Below, one piece after another: positions 13,196 through 26,067 of a stretch of DNA of 64,000 nt. The notes under the pieces are model-generated. The model saw only the letters and a list, made by a program, of their open reading frames with translations, was not told the origin of the DNA and ran no database searches. The position numbers and the translations under genes were made by a program. This DNA comes from Ichthyophthirius multifiliis (taxonomy: Eukaryota > Ciliophora > Oligohymenophorea > Hymenostomatida), in assembly GCF_000220395.1 (NCBI RefSeq), contig NW_004086000.1, positions 1-64,000 of the forward strand, given 5' to 3'. How positions within the stretch are numbered: position 1 is the stretch's first letter; each line of letters opens with the position of its first letter.

Positions 13196-13844
13196 ATGTC
13201 ATTTCTTGATAGTAATTAACGCATTTAAATTTCATCCAATTTATAAAATGATTTTATGGATAATAAAGATTAAGATGAATTATATGGTTTTGAAGAGCCA
13301 GTAGATGATTATAGTTCTCTTTTCGAAATAAAAAATGTCGTTTTATATAATTTTTAACTTCCAATAATGTTTTTGAGTTTATCTCGTAAAACCATAATAG
13401 CAATAACCGAAGAAAATTAATTAATAAGATGGAAATTCGACGTGTATTATTTTATTTATTTTTTACCTAAAAAGAAATAATAAAAATAATTAAAATAGAG
13501 GATTAAGTGTATATGAGCAATTAAAAATTCCTAAAATAAAGGACGATAGATCTTTAGGAGGAAAAATAGCAAATGTAGGTGGTAAAATAATACCTTTTGG
13601 AATGTTAAAAAAGATGCAAGACGATCGAAAAGAAGAAAAAATAAAATAAAAATAAATAGAAAAAATATTCCAAGATACAGAAGGTAATCATTGTATTATT
13701 ACAAATAATTACGGCGATAATTATTATTTACATTACGATTCTACAGAAGTTATACATATGGCTGAATTTAAATAAATTATTATGAGAGCTATTAGCTTTG
13801 ATGATCGTTATTAATAATAAAATCAGTTTTTTTTTAAAAATATA

Positions 13845-13885
<41 letters not shown>

Positions 13886-14636
13886 ATTATTTTTATTTTT
13901 ATTTATTTTATATATATAAATAATATAAATAGATTTTAAAGCAAATATTTTTTATGCGGAAATGAAAAAAATGAAATTTATAGTTCATAAATAATATATA
14001 ATGAGACTTTGAAAATATTTTAAGATACAAAAGCTGAATTAGTTTTAAAAATCGATTCTGGAAAAAGGGATAGCATCTAAAATATAAAAATAATTAATAT
14101 TAAATATGAAAGGGAAACCTAAGCAACTATGATATTTATATGTACAGGAATGTAAATTTATTTTTTATTCTAATCAGTTTAAGGTTTAGGAAAATAAATT
14201 GTTTTAGATGACCTTTTACTTTCTTATAATAATAATAAAATATTAAACAATGGAACTCCAACACATTCCGGTCATTAATGTTTTATTGATGTCAGTTTTG
14301 ATTATAATGAATAAAGAGCCAAAAGTCTTATTTATACTAATGGAAATAATTTATCATATTATACGTTCCCTGAAGAAATGAAAATTGATGAAAACTTTCA
14401 TAGAAACATAAAGTTTTTTAAATTTGCAAAATAACCAAATTAAAAATAAGATGTAAAATTAGAAAGTTCTCCTTTAGGAATAGGAATCACACTTTTCCAT
14501 TATGTTATTTTAAATAGTGATTCAGTAACAGTTATGTCTTAAATTACAGAATAAGTAGTATTTTATAAAGATTTATCTTAAATGGGTTAAGTTTTAGGAA
14601 TAATTAATGACATGTAAATAGTATAAAAATTTAATA

Positions 14637-14697
<61 letters not shown>

Positions 14698-16771
14698 AAT
14701 TAAATATATATTTAATTTTAAATATAATTAGGGAAAACAATTCATTTTGGATTTATTCAAAAAAATAAATAATAAAATTATGTATAAATGACGAACTTAA
14801 AGAAGCTTGGAGAATGTATTTATATTAAGGAGATTTCCAAACTGCTTATAATATATGTAAAAAAGATAGAAATGAATATTTAGGGATGGTTAGCATTAAA
14901 TATGGTGATTAGCTTTTCGAATAAAATAATTATATTAGAGCTGCTGAGGTATATTTTGATAGTAGTTTAAGTTTAGAGGATATTTTTGTGAAATTTTAGA
15001 AAAATGATATTAGAGTAAAGGATGGATTATATACCTATATAAATCTTTACATGGTAAAATTTTAATTATAAATGGAGAAGTTTCATTAAAGTGTACTTTT
15101 AAGTTGGATATTAGAATATTGGGTACATAAATTAGTGTTCATACAATAGAAATGTAAAATGGATATGACAAATAAAAGTATTAATCCTTAACAATTAAAA
15201 GAAAATTTTTAAAATAGATAATAAGAAATAAGGGATGTGTAGAAAGACCTGAATATTTTTATTGGATAATAAATAGATTTAATAGATGAGAATTATATAT
15301 ATGAAATATTAAACTCATATGCATAAATTGAATAAACAATTAATTTTGCTATACTTTAAAATAATTATTAGCTTGTGCTTTTAAATTATATTTATGATAA
15401 TAAAATCGAAAAGGCAATTTAAGTAATGAAAAACGAAGTTTAAAATAATCCAAAAAACGAGAAAAACATTAGGCATTTTGCATATAAGTTTTCATCCATT
15501 CTAATGAAGAAAAAACCTGAACTTTTCATTGATTTATTAGTTAAAAATATACCAAATTTCGACTCTTCGAAAATCGCGAGTAGTTTAATGGAAATAGAAC
15601 CGAAATCAGAGTAATTTAAGGTCGTTTTTGAGTTTTTAGAATATTGTATTTGCCATAAAAAATCTTCGGATCTTGTTTTGAATAATATATATTTGTTTTT
15701 CCTTGTAAATAATCCTGATACTAATAAATTTACTAGTTATATTGTAGAATAAGAAAAAAAAGTATGGGAGGAAGCCCCTTTTTTGATATAAATTTTGCAT
15801 TTAGATTAGCAATTTCAAACAAAAAACATAGCGCTTTAATTTCTTTATATTCGTAAATTTTATGTATATTATATAATATATTATTTTTTAAATTATAGTA
15901 TTATGGGATTTTATGACGAAGCTGTAGAAACTGCTCTTTAATATAATATGATTGATATAGCTAAAAAGTATGCTTTAATTTAAGAATAAAAATGTATAAA
16001 TACACATTTAACATGGATGAAAGTAATAATATATAAACATATAATTAAAAAAAAAAACTATAGATAATTAATTATTATATGAAAAAAATCCTGAAGGAGC
16101 TATGGAAGAAATATAAAGTAAAAAAAAATAAAAAAAATCAAATTTATAAATAAAAAATAGAAAATACTTTAATAAACTGATAATGTAAAATTCGAAGATT
16201 TAATTCCTTTATTTAATAACGATATGCCTTTATCATAATTAAACGGAAAACTAGAAGAAAGTTTAAAAGGATATTAATAAAATATAAAAGAAATGAAAGA
16301 AGAATTAGATTGTATAAGTAATAATCTAGAATAATTAAAATAAGACTATAATAAAAATTAATTTAAATTTCTAGAAGTTAATTCGAAAACTAATTGTTCT
16401 GAATGCAAAAATATCCTTTTTATTTAAGATTACTATGTATTTAATTGCAAGCATTTTTTCCATAAAAATTGTCTTATTAATTATATTAATTAGTAGTAAA
16501 TTTTCGATAAAAATACTCTTGAGTAAATTGGGTATATAAATAAAGAAATTTAATAATTAATAGGTTAAACTAATTATAAGGATTTGAGTGGGATTGTGGA
16601 TTTCTATTATGATAATAATAAAAAAAATAAAAAAATTAAGATTTGAATAAACTTAAGCAATTGTAAAATAAATTAGATGAACTTATTGCTAATTAATGCC
16701 CTAAATGTGGACCAATTATTGTTTAATTGGCTTTTACTTTATATGAGGAAGACTCTTTATTAGAAATTTGA
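13196..16771 (+). CDS. VPS18: VPS18 (Pep3), HOPS/CORVET core subunit with C-terminal RING
   Basis: Vps18 is the RING-ended core subunit of the CORVET and HOPS tethers that drive endosome and lysosome/phagosome fusion. The start is ATG at 13196 (MSFLDSN). The N-terminal propeller contains FQDTEGNHCIITNNYGDNYY with LHYDSTE, the Pep3/Vps18 signature. Middle exons give clathrin-heavy-chain-type helices, e.g. IMGFYDEAVETALQYNMIDI followed by AKKYAL. A coiled coil (EEELDCISNNLEQLKQ-like) precedes the zinc finger: NCSECKNILFIQDYYVFNCK, then HFFHKNC. The end is LDELIANQCPKCGPIIVQ, the family's closing Cys pair, with TGA at 16769-16771. Short introns interrupt it (first near 13440-13500; others near 13830-13930, 14635-14730, 15850-15895 and 16020-16070), several being TA runs. 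Exact exon ends were not all fixed. Identification is strong. Confidence 0.88.
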
Positions 16772-16964
16772 ATATTTATTATTTTTTTTTATATTATATA
16801 TATATTTTTAATTTTATTAAGCTTTTTTTATTTATTATAAATAAATTAGTTGTATTTTTTATTTAATTTTGTTTTTAAATTTTTGTATTTTATTTTATTA
16901 AATTAAAATAAAATAAAATAAAATATTAAGAGATTAAAGATATTTTTAAATTATATTTTAAAAT

Positions 16965-17015
<51 letters not shown>

Positions 17016-17451
17016 TTATGAAAACTATTATTATTTATTCCTAAACTTTAATTATTTTTAAAAACCTAATCGAAAAAAGTAAATATATGGAATAAATCAA
17101 TCATTGCCTAATTTTTTTATTTCTAAAATTCTAAAAAGTGAAACATATATATATTCATATATAATTTTATATCAGGTATATAAAAAGAAATTTTTAATAA
17201 TTTATTTTTATATTAAATAAAAACATATAAAATTAATTAAATTTTTATATGTTTTCTTAATTAAAAAAAAACAAAGAAAATAAAAAGATAAAATATCATA
17301 AAAAATTCTATATAAACATTTTTTTTTTTCAAAAAATTGTATTTTTTAATTTATTCAAATAAACAAACAAAAATACAGCATTATTTAAAATTAAAATCTC
17401 GTTAAATAAGAAAGCAAAAAAAAAGAAAAAAAGAAGAAAAAAAGAAAAAGT
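16772..17451. other. Intergenic, A+T-rich
   Basis: Downstream of VPS18 and upstream of the pseudokinase. TA tracts occur at about 16965-17005. A purine-rich stretch (A/G only) lies immediately before the ATG at 17452. No gene was seen. Confidence 0.6.
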
Positions 17452-18545
17452 ATGTCATCTCAATTAAAATACAAAATAAACGATTTAAAATTTGATTATA
17501 ATGAAAAACCGTCTTTTTAAGATGGAATTTCATCTTATTTTTAGACATTTGATAATCCAAATGTAATTTTAGAATAGATATTAATCGAAAGTGAATCTGA
17601 ACTATTTTATTTATTTACCGAATATAATAAAATAACAAGCTCAAACATATATACATTACCCAATATAATGAAATATTATGACTACTAATATGATAAAAAA
17701 ACCCGCAGTTTATTAGTTTTGCGTCATTTTTATCGCAAAACATTAGATTTTTGCATTCAAGCCCGTCGAGCACGAAAACAACACTTTACATAATCCGAAA
17801 TATTAGATTTAACAGGATAATTATTGAAAGTATTAACCCATTTGGAATCAAATGATATAATTTTGCTAAATTTAAAACCCACAAATATATTTACAGATTC
17901 CGAATTAGTTTATATAGTAGGCGGAATGGGTAGAAGTGATAATAATATATGGTTAAATACAGAATATATGGCCCCCGAATTAATAGAAGACTTAGAATTA
18001 AGAGGCGAATAATTGCCTCAACATTTAAATAAAAACTATTAGAAAAAAAAGGCTGGCGTTTTTACATTAGGGATGATTTTATTAGAATGCGCATGTTTAT
18101 AAGATATTAGTGATGTAAACAAAATAGAAAATTTTTTTAAATAAAATAAAAAATTGAGCTCATTTTTAGATTTAGTGGAGGAGAAATATTAAGGATATAG
18201 ACTTTTTATTGAGAGTATGTTCCTATAATATGATTCTAGACCGGATTTAATTGAATGTTGGTGCATGTTTTAAGATATGAGGGTTGAAAATGGTAAAATT
18301 CTAATTGGAGATGTTTGGAATAGTATAGTTTAGAAAAAAATTGAAGATAAAAAAGAAGATAATGATGATGAGATAATTAAAAAAAAGAGAAAAATGAAGT
18401 TTTAAGAGAAAATTAACTTTAAGTTCTTAAAAAGAATGAAATTTAATAATAAAACAAAAAAAGAAGTAATACTTAAAAAAAAGAACTGGTGGTGGATATT
18501 TATATAATGTTAAATAAAAAAATTTAAAATGATTTAATTATATAT
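17452..18545 (+). CDS. Protein pseudokinase (catalytic residues lost)
   Basis: An uninterrupted frame starts at ATG 17452 (MSSQLKYKINDLKFDY) and runs about 350 codons. It has a protein-kinase fold, most clearly in the C-lobe: SNDIILLNLKPTNIF aligns to the catalytic loop H-R-D-L-K-P-x-N, YIVGGMGRS to the DFG region, and TEYMAPELIEDLE keeps the APE motif, followed by VFTLGMILLECAC like the W-S-x-G helix F. Three key positions differ: HRD is LLN, the DFG Asp is Gly, and no glycine-rich loop or VAIK Lys is obvious at the N-terminus. It is therefore probably an inactive scaffold kinase. The tail is very basic (KKKRKMKFQEK, TKKEVILKKKNWWW). No in-frame TGA was found before about 18545, so the end is approximate, perhaps hidden by an intron or base error. 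It converges on the ULK-like kinase gene. Confidence 0.75.
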
Positions 18546-18668
18546 ATATGTAAATTTATCTTTTCATTTTATTATAATTTATTAATATTTTTTTTGTTTA
18601 ATTTAGGTAATATAAAATATATATAAATATTATATTATATATATATTATTTTTGTACTTTTTTTGTTT

Positions 18669-19639
18669 TCAATCATCATCTTAATTATCGTCTTCATCAT
18701 TATCATCTTCTTCTTATTAATTAAATTCTTAAATTAAAGAACTGATTTTTTATTTAAGTTTTTCTTCATTCAAAAAAGTAAGAGACTCTAACATTTAAAT
18801 AAAAGTGTCATAATTATTATCTGACTTCAAATAATTAATAAGTTAAATTTCTTTCTAGGCTAAAAAGAACATATAAACAATAAGACTTAAATTAATCCTA
18901 TTAGTATGGTGGAAAAGGTTTAAAATATCTTAAGAGATTACATTAAATGATAATTAAATCATTTATTCGCAATTTTATTCATTAATAGAGTTATTATATT
19001 TTAGATTTTTAAGATTATCCTTAAAATTATCAGAATAATTATTAATGGATACCATTGTATCTTATTCGTAAGTTAATTTTACATTTTAATTGAATTTTTC
19101 GAATTATTAAGAATTAAAATATTACTTAAGTATTTCGTCTGATAAATTTTATTGCATATTATGCTCTTTTAAAGTTTCAGAAATTTTTTTTTGGGGACTA
19201 AGAGCTAGTTCTTTTAGAGTTTTATTCTCTTTTATTAATAAAGAGTACATTAAAATTATTAAAGATGTCTAATTGCTTTATTTCATCTGAATATCGTGTT
19301 TTAAAATTGCGTCTTAAATTCCTTTCCATATAGTTCTGTAGATTAAACTGAATTGAGTTAATAATCTATATGTATTATGAACTATTCTTATTACTTTTTA
19401 TTTGAACATATTTGCAAATTGTATTTAATAATATGGTGAATTCTATATTGAAACGTCATTATCGTTTTAGTTTAAACTAGCCAGATTTTCAATTTAAGGA
19501 AGATTTACTTCTTATATTTCTATTTAATTCAACTGTGGATCATAATTACTTATATTAATAATTTAATTAGTATTCACACTATTTATTAAAGGATTTTAAT
19601 TATTATTCTTGCCAGAAATACAAACATGCTATGCTACCT

Positions 19640-19691
<52 letters not shown>

Positions 19692-20564
19692 TTAAGTATA
19701 TATACTTAATTCCAATCATATCTTTTATTCTCATCTTTTTCAAGCATGTGTTTTAATAAATCTTTTACAGCCTCTGATCTTTTTACATTTAGATTAGGAT
19801 TAAGATCTAATTATTTTCTCATGACATTATCATATAACTAATCAACATTATCAGCATAGAAGGGAAAACATTAATAAAGCATATAATAAAGGCAAACACC
19901 AGCACTCCAGACATCACCTTTCATTAAATTATATTCGCCATGAAATTAAAGAGCTTATGGACACATAAATATTGGAGTTCCAACTACTGTATTTTTAGTT
20001 TAGTTCTAATTAACTTCTTTTGCAAAACCGAAATCAGCAAGTTTTAATTAATTATTTTTTAATAAAATATTCGCAGGTTTTAAATCTCTATGGACTATAT
20101 TTTTTTTAGTCAAAAGTTAGAAGGCATCTACTATTTAACGAAAAAAATCTAAAACCTCAGTTTCAGATATTTATTTATGTTCTTTTAAATATTGCTCAAG
20201 ATCCCCTCCATCGCAATATTCTAAGAAAAAATAATATCTAATTTAATATAAATATTATATATATATATATATATTATTTTACATTTTTTGGAGTTTCTTT
20301 TACATCATAAAAATCTATTATAAAAGGATGCTTAACTTTTCTTTATATACCAATTTAGCGTCGTATTTATTCAACTTATTTATCATATAGTTATTAATCG
20401 CCTTAACATGATTAAAGTATTTAGTCCTTTATGATTGTTTTGGCAGCAACTGGAGTACCGTTTTATAAAAAGGCCTAATATACTGTAGCATATTGACCTT
20501 TACCTAACACAGTGTTGTGTATTATGAATTATCCTACTTGCTTTTATGTCCAACTTTTGTCCAT
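18669..20564 (-). CDS. ULK/ATG1-like serine/threonine protein kinase
   Basis: The kinase domain is at the N-terminus. ATG at 20564 gives MDKSWTQKQVGQFIIHNTVL then GKGQYATVYQAF (glycine loop) and VAAKTI (ATP-binding Lys). The C-helix and hinge are present (FFLEYCDGGDLEQYL). The catalytic loop is NIVHRDLKPANILL, the Mg loop KLADFGFAKE, and the activation segment VVGTPIFMCPQALQFHGEYN, where CPQ replaces APE as in the ULK/Fused group. KGDVWSAGVCLYYMLY follows. All catalytic residues are intact. The C-terminal half lacks known motifs and ends in an acidic run (NQQEEDDNDEDDNQDDD) with TGA at 18669-18671. An intron at 19638-19705 is mostly TA; another lies at about 20230-20283. A run of six T at 20284-20289 must be five for the frame to continue across that intron. 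ULK3-like or a ciliate-specific subgroup are both possible. Confidence 0.8.
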
Positions 20565-21670
20565 TTTATTATTTTTGTTTATTTAATTTTTTTTTTATTT
20601 AATTTTATATAATTATTTTTATTTTATTTATTTTTACAAAAATTATGTATTAAAAATAAATTATATTAAAAAATGTGTTTATATAGTTTTAATATTTTAC
20701 TTTTTAATATATATATATTTGTAAAATTTATAATTTTTTTTTTAAAAAAATCTTTTAATATTTATATATGATATAAAAAATTTAAAAAAATAAATAAAAA
20801 TATTAAAGAATTTTTTATTTCCATTATTATAGGAATGAAAAAAAATTAGAATTTAAATATTTTTTTTTATTTATTCATTATGTTAGATTATATGAGATTA
20901 AAATAAGAAAAAATTAATACTAAAAAGAAATTTTATTTATAGATAAGATTTTAGTTAATAATTAAACATTTTTTTATTTGTGGTTAATATTAATAAGGAA
21001 TAAAAAAGTTAAAAAATTGATTTATATATATATATATATAATATTTTTTATTAAATATTAAAAATTAAAAAAATTAAATTATAGAATAATATAAAATAAT
21101 TTAATAATTAATAAAAAAATAATATATATCATAAAAAATATATAAATTTTATATATTATTTAATTATAATAATATAAAAAATATTTTTAAATATAATTTT
21201 TTTTAAAAATTAATAATAATTAAATAATATATAAATTTATATTTTTTATATTATTATTAAAATTATATTAATTTTAATAATTTATATATTCTTTTATTTT
21301 AATAATTTATTTTATTTTAAACATTTTATCTTTAAAATTTTTTATTATATATTTATTGATTTAAAAAAATAAATTAAAATATAAATATAATATAAGTATA
21401 AAAATAAATATATATAAATTAACTTATATTATAATTTCAATTTTTTTTTTTTTACTATTTTTAATAAATTAAATCAAATTAAAATATACTATTTTCTCAT
21501 TTTTCTTTATATATATATAGTTTTCGATAAAATTGGTTGCCATATATAAATAATTATTTGTAACTATATATAAAATAAAAATATTTTTTTTTTATTTATT
21601 TTAAAATTTATTTTTTTGGTAATTTTCTTTTTTTTAAATATCCATAATACAAATATATTAAAATAAAATA
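20565..21670. other. Intergenic, divergent promoters
   Basis: This lies between the divergent kinase (-) and scramblase (+) genes and should hold both promoters. It is nearly all A+T with short TA runs. No conserved element or gene was recognised. Confidence 0.6.
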
Positions 21671-22482
21671 TGTCTGATGATTGTAATGAAAATTAATTCC
21701 CAACATAAAATGTTTCATATGTATTATCCCAATCTGGTCTCTAAATTCTTAATGGTCTTTAAGGAATATTTGTGAAATAAAAATTTGAGGCTTTAGAGGT
21801 CTTATTAGGTTGTGATTTTCCAAACGTTTACAAAGTATTTGCCATAGACTCCAATGGAGTAAAAATAGGTCAGTTTCCATTATTTAAATGTAAAGAAATA
21901 AGTAATTGTTGTGTTCGAAATTTTCTTCCTGGAGACTGTCGTCCTTTCTAAATGCAAGTTAGTAATAATTTAGGTCAAGTAGGCTAAGTAGGCTTTGAAA
22001 AATCTATGTTTATGATTCTTGAAAGACCTTTTAAATGTACTTGCTGTTGTTTAAATAGACCTATTTTAGATGTTAATATAGTGGAAAACGGTAGTTCATA
22101 AAATGGTGTTATTGGTAGGATTTTTAGTCCATGCTTAGTTTGTAGTCTAGGTGTGGATATATAAGATGCACAAGGAAATCTGAAATATTAAATTGAAGGT
22201 AATATCTGTCAAGCAGGTATTTGCTGTAAAGCATTACCATGTGACAGCTGTTAAACTGTAAATTTAGAACTAAAAGGACCAGATGGAAATATAATTTCTT
22301 AAATCACTAAAACTACAGCTGATTGTTTAATATCTTATATATCAGATACTTCGAATTTTTAAGTATAATTTCCTACAGATGCTTCAGCAGAAGATAAAGC
22401 ACTTATATTATCAGCAACTTTATTTTTAGATTTTATGTATTTCGAAGAAAATAATTAAAATAGAAATAGAGTAGATGATTGA
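21671..22482 (+). CDS. Phospholipid scramblase family protein
   Basis: This is an intron-free gene of about 270 residues starting at ATG 21671 (MSDDCNENQFPTQ) and ending at TGA 22480-22482. It has the scramblase twelve-stranded barrel pattern: an N-terminal domain with YKVFAIDSNGVKIGQFPLF, a Cys-rich turn after the buried strands (FKCTCCCLNRPILDVNI), GRIFSPCLVCSLGVDIQDAQ, a second Cys cluster (GNICQAGICCKALPCDSC), and a C-terminal hydrophobic helix LILSATLFLDFMYF. Family members bind Ca2+ and move phospholipids across bilayers; many are palmitoylated at the Cys cluster. The frame from the ATG to the body is off by one base near 21708-21710 (three A where four are needed), probably a base-count error. 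The body (from 21721) is unambiguous and has noticeably higher G+C than its flanks. Confidence 0.87.
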
Positions 22483-24060
22483 AGAAATAAATAGTTATTG
22501 ATTTTTAATATTAAAAAATGTATTTTATTATATATAAATTAATTTATATAAATATAAAATATTAAATTATAAATTATATAATAATTAAAAAAAAAAATTT
22601 TAATAAAATAAATATATTTAAATATATGTTAAAATATGAAAAAAAATAGGTATAAAAATAATTATATATATATATATATATATAAATATGAATATATATA
22701 TAATTTTATTTAATAATATAATATATTATTATTATTTATTAAAATAAAATAAATATAGACTATTATTTCTTTTATTATAAATTTGTTAACATAAAAATAT
22801 TATTATATATTTTTCTAATAAAAAAAAAATATATATATATTATATTGTTAAAATATAATGAAATATAATTTGAAAATAGATATATGTATAATTTCATTAA
22901 ATTAATAAATTATATAATAAAATTATTTAATACGATATATATTCTTATACTTATTTAAATAAATATTTTGCTTAAATAAAAAAAAAATATTATTAATATC
23001 ATAAAAATTTAATTATATTATTTTAAAATTAAAAATTATTATATATTTAATCAGATAAAATTATATATATTACAAATAATAGATTTTATTCTATTTTTTT
23101 GTTTTAAAAAAATAAATTTTAAATATATATATATATATATATTAATTTTTTTTTTTTTATATATAAAATATATATTTATTAGATATTTAAAAAATTAAAA
23201 ATAATAGAAAAAAAGAAATTTTATAAAAATTCTATATTTGGAATTTTTTATATAAAATATTTATAATATTATATATATTGTTTAAAATATGTTTTCGTTA
23301 TGAAAATATGAGTGAGGATTTGGGCATAATGTTATTTTTGAAAATTGAGTTTATTAAAAACATGTTTAATATATAAAAAATATTTTTAAATAAATTTGAT
23401 CTTTTATTATTTTTTAAATAAAATTATTATAATATATTAATAATTATTATTATAGATACAAATTAAATTATTATTTATATTTATATATTTTTTTTTAAAA
23501 TAAATATTTAGTAATAATTTATTTTTAATTTTTTGTTTGATGAATTATTATTTACTATGCTTTTGAAAGTAAAATTTATATTTACAATTACTTAATTATT
23601 TTTTATTATAGAAGATAAAAAATAATAATATAAATTATAAAAAATATATAACAATTTAATTTTTTATTTTTTATTTTTTTATATATATATATATATTAAT
23701 AAATAAAAATAATTCAAATATTAATTATTATAAAATTAAAATTAAATTATATAAAATTTATTTACATATTTTTACATTTATTTAATATGTAAATATTTTT
23801 TAATTTATTTAAATAAATGCATTATTTTTTATATATTTAATTATGAAATAATTTTTAAACTTAAATGCATTCATTATTTTTTTATGAGTGTTAATATTTT
23901 TTTTTCATTCAAAAGATCTATATTTTTATAAGGAATAAATATAGACAATTTTATTCAATAAATAAGGCATTTATATGTAATTTTTTTATATATAATTTTT
24001 TAATATATAATAATTTTGATGTTAGGTCTAGTACCCTATTTGTAGTGAATTATATTTTTT
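22483..24060. other. Intergenic, A+T-rich
   Basis: There is no gene I can support. A plus frame beginning MSEDLGIMLFLKIEF at about 23310 looks gene-like for 15-20 residues and then decays into I/F/K/N noise. TA tracts are at about 22665-22700 and 23125-23143. Confidence 0.5.
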
Positions 24061-24063
24061 CTA

Positions 24064-24336
24064 AATGCCTGAAAATTAAATTTTTGGACAAACATATAAT
24101 TTTAGAAATAATGATAATATCATTATGGAAGTTAAAAACATGCATTTTAGATAATGAATATGAATACTATTATTTATTTTTGTTATTGGGTTTGCTTTGA
24201 TTTAATTTCAATATTCTATAGGATATTGTGGAATGGGTGGGTATTATTATGCTTTGACATATTAGTTATTAATTTTTTTTTTTTCAGAAATAAATTTATA
24301 TTTTATATTTTTTTCGATAGTTCATATTATTTATAA
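24064..24336 (+). CDS. Possible small membrane protein (weak)
   Basis: A short island richer in G+C than its surroundings. Two stretches look coding: MPENQIFGQTYNFRNNDN then IIMEVKNMHF at about 24064-24150, and a hydrophobic segment, either MNMNTIIYFCYWVCFDLISI or, one frame over, GYCGMGGYYYALTY, at 24154-24280. The first frame meets TGA at about 24154, so an intron would have to join them, and no convincing donor was found. I do not recognise a family. It may be a small gene or a relic. Confidence 0.25.
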
Positions 24337-25008
24337 TATATTTTTTTTCGTTTTAATTTAAAATATTTTTTTTATTAAAATATTGATATTAATATATTAA
24401 TATTAATATAATTTTTAAAATAATTTATATAATTAAATATTTATATATTATATAATATCTTTAAAAAAAATTAATTTAATTATTTTATATCATTTTATTT
24501 AATATAAACTTAATTTATATCAATTTTTTAAATAATAATTTTATTATAGTTTAATATATTTTTATGGTATTTAATTTATAAAAAATAAAAATACGTAAAT
24601 ATAGAAATTTATTATATTTTTTGTACAATAATTTCTCAGGATATTTATTTTTAATGAAAAAATTATTATATGGTTATAAATTTTTAAAAAACTTATTTTA
24701 AATTTTATAAATAAAAATCCATAAATATTTATTAATAAAATATTAAATTATATATAATATTAATATTCATGTATATTGTTTTTTTTTTTTAATATTGAAA
24801 TAAAATTTATATATCTATTTAAATATAAAATTAAAATAATATTTATTCAAAAAAAATTTATTTTACTATATAAAATTTAAAAGAAAAATAAATATATTTA
24901 AAAAAATAATTAAATAAAGGAAAAAAAATAAATATTATAAATTAATATATAAAAATAAAAAATAATTTAAAAAAAAGCAAAAAAAGAAAGAAAAAAGTAA
25001 AGCACAAA
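24337..25008. other. Intergenic, upstream of PP6
   Basis: A+T-rich, with a purine-rich (A/G) leader of about 45 nt immediately before the PP6 ATG at 25009, similar to that before the pseudokinase ATG at 17452. Confidence 0.55.
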
Positions 25009-25844
25009 ATGTCTGATTTAGATATTGACCAACATTTAGAAAAGCTAGCAAACTCCAAATATTGTATACCCGAGCGACAATTGCGTCTCATATGCGAGAG
25101 AGTAAAAGAATTATTAGCTGAGGAATCAAACGTTTAACCTGTTAACTCTCCTGTGAACATATGCGGAGATGTACACGGTTAATTTTTCGATGTTCTAGAG
25201 TTATTTTAAAAAGGAGGAGAAATACCTAATAGCCGTTATATATTTATAGGAGATTTTGTAGATAGAGGACATAACTCTGTTGAAACAATAGAATACTTAA
25301 TATGTTTAAAAGCAAGATATCCTGAATGCATTACATTATTAAGAGGAAACCATGAATCTCGATAAACTACTTAGGCATACGGATTTTATGATGAAGTATA
25401 AAGAAAATATGGAAACATAAATCCTTGGCATTACTTTTGTGAAGTTTTTGATTATTTACCTTTAGGAGCTATCGTTGATGGAGAAATTTTCTGTGTACAT
25501 GGGGGACTATCTCCAGATATTAAAACTGTAGATTAAATAAGAACTATTCATAGAAAATAGGAAATTCCTTTAGAAGGTGCTTTTACAGATTTATTATGGT
25601 CAGATCCTGTAATAGATTAATTAGATTATTTATATTTATATTTATATTTTTATATATTTTTTTTTAATTTAAAAAATAAAGGATGATGTTTCAACTTGGG
25701 CTATTAATAGTAGAGGAGCTGGTTGGCTTTTTGGAGATAAAGTAGTTAGCGATTTTAATCATATTAATGATTTTAAATTGATTTGTAGAGCACATTAATT
25801 AGCTCATGAAGGATATTTATATTGGTTTGAAGTAATTTTTTTTA

Positions 25845-25887
<43 letters not shown>

Positions 25888-26067
25888 TTATAGTAAAAAA
25901 ATCTCTGTACTGTTTGGAGTGCTCCTAATTATTGTTATAGAATGGGTAATAAAGCTTCTATACTTAAATTAGATGAAAATTTAGAAAGAGAATTTATTAT
26001 TTTTACTGAAGTTGAATAATCTAGTTAGGCTGTTCCTCCAAGAAAAGCTTTACCTTATTTCCTTTGA
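25009..26067 (+). CDS. PPP6C: Serine/threonine protein phosphatase PP6 (SIT4-type) catalytic subunit
   Basis: PPP-family metallophosphatase of 307 residues, close to the 305 of animal PP6. Exons 25009-25608, 25682-25831 and 25894-26067; introns 25609-25681 and 25832-25893 obey GT..AG and restore the frame exactly. All metal and catalytic motifs are present: [56 protein letters not shown] and [13 protein letters not shown]6 rather than PP2A or PP4 is favoured by [20 protein letters not shown], by [20 protein letters not shown], and by the tail [12 protein letters not shown], like PP6 ...IPPRTTTPYFL. The terminal YFL suggests the usual carboxymethylation. The second intron is largely (TA)n. The first exon is richer in C and G than the others, perhaps reflecting high expression. 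Confidence 0.92.
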
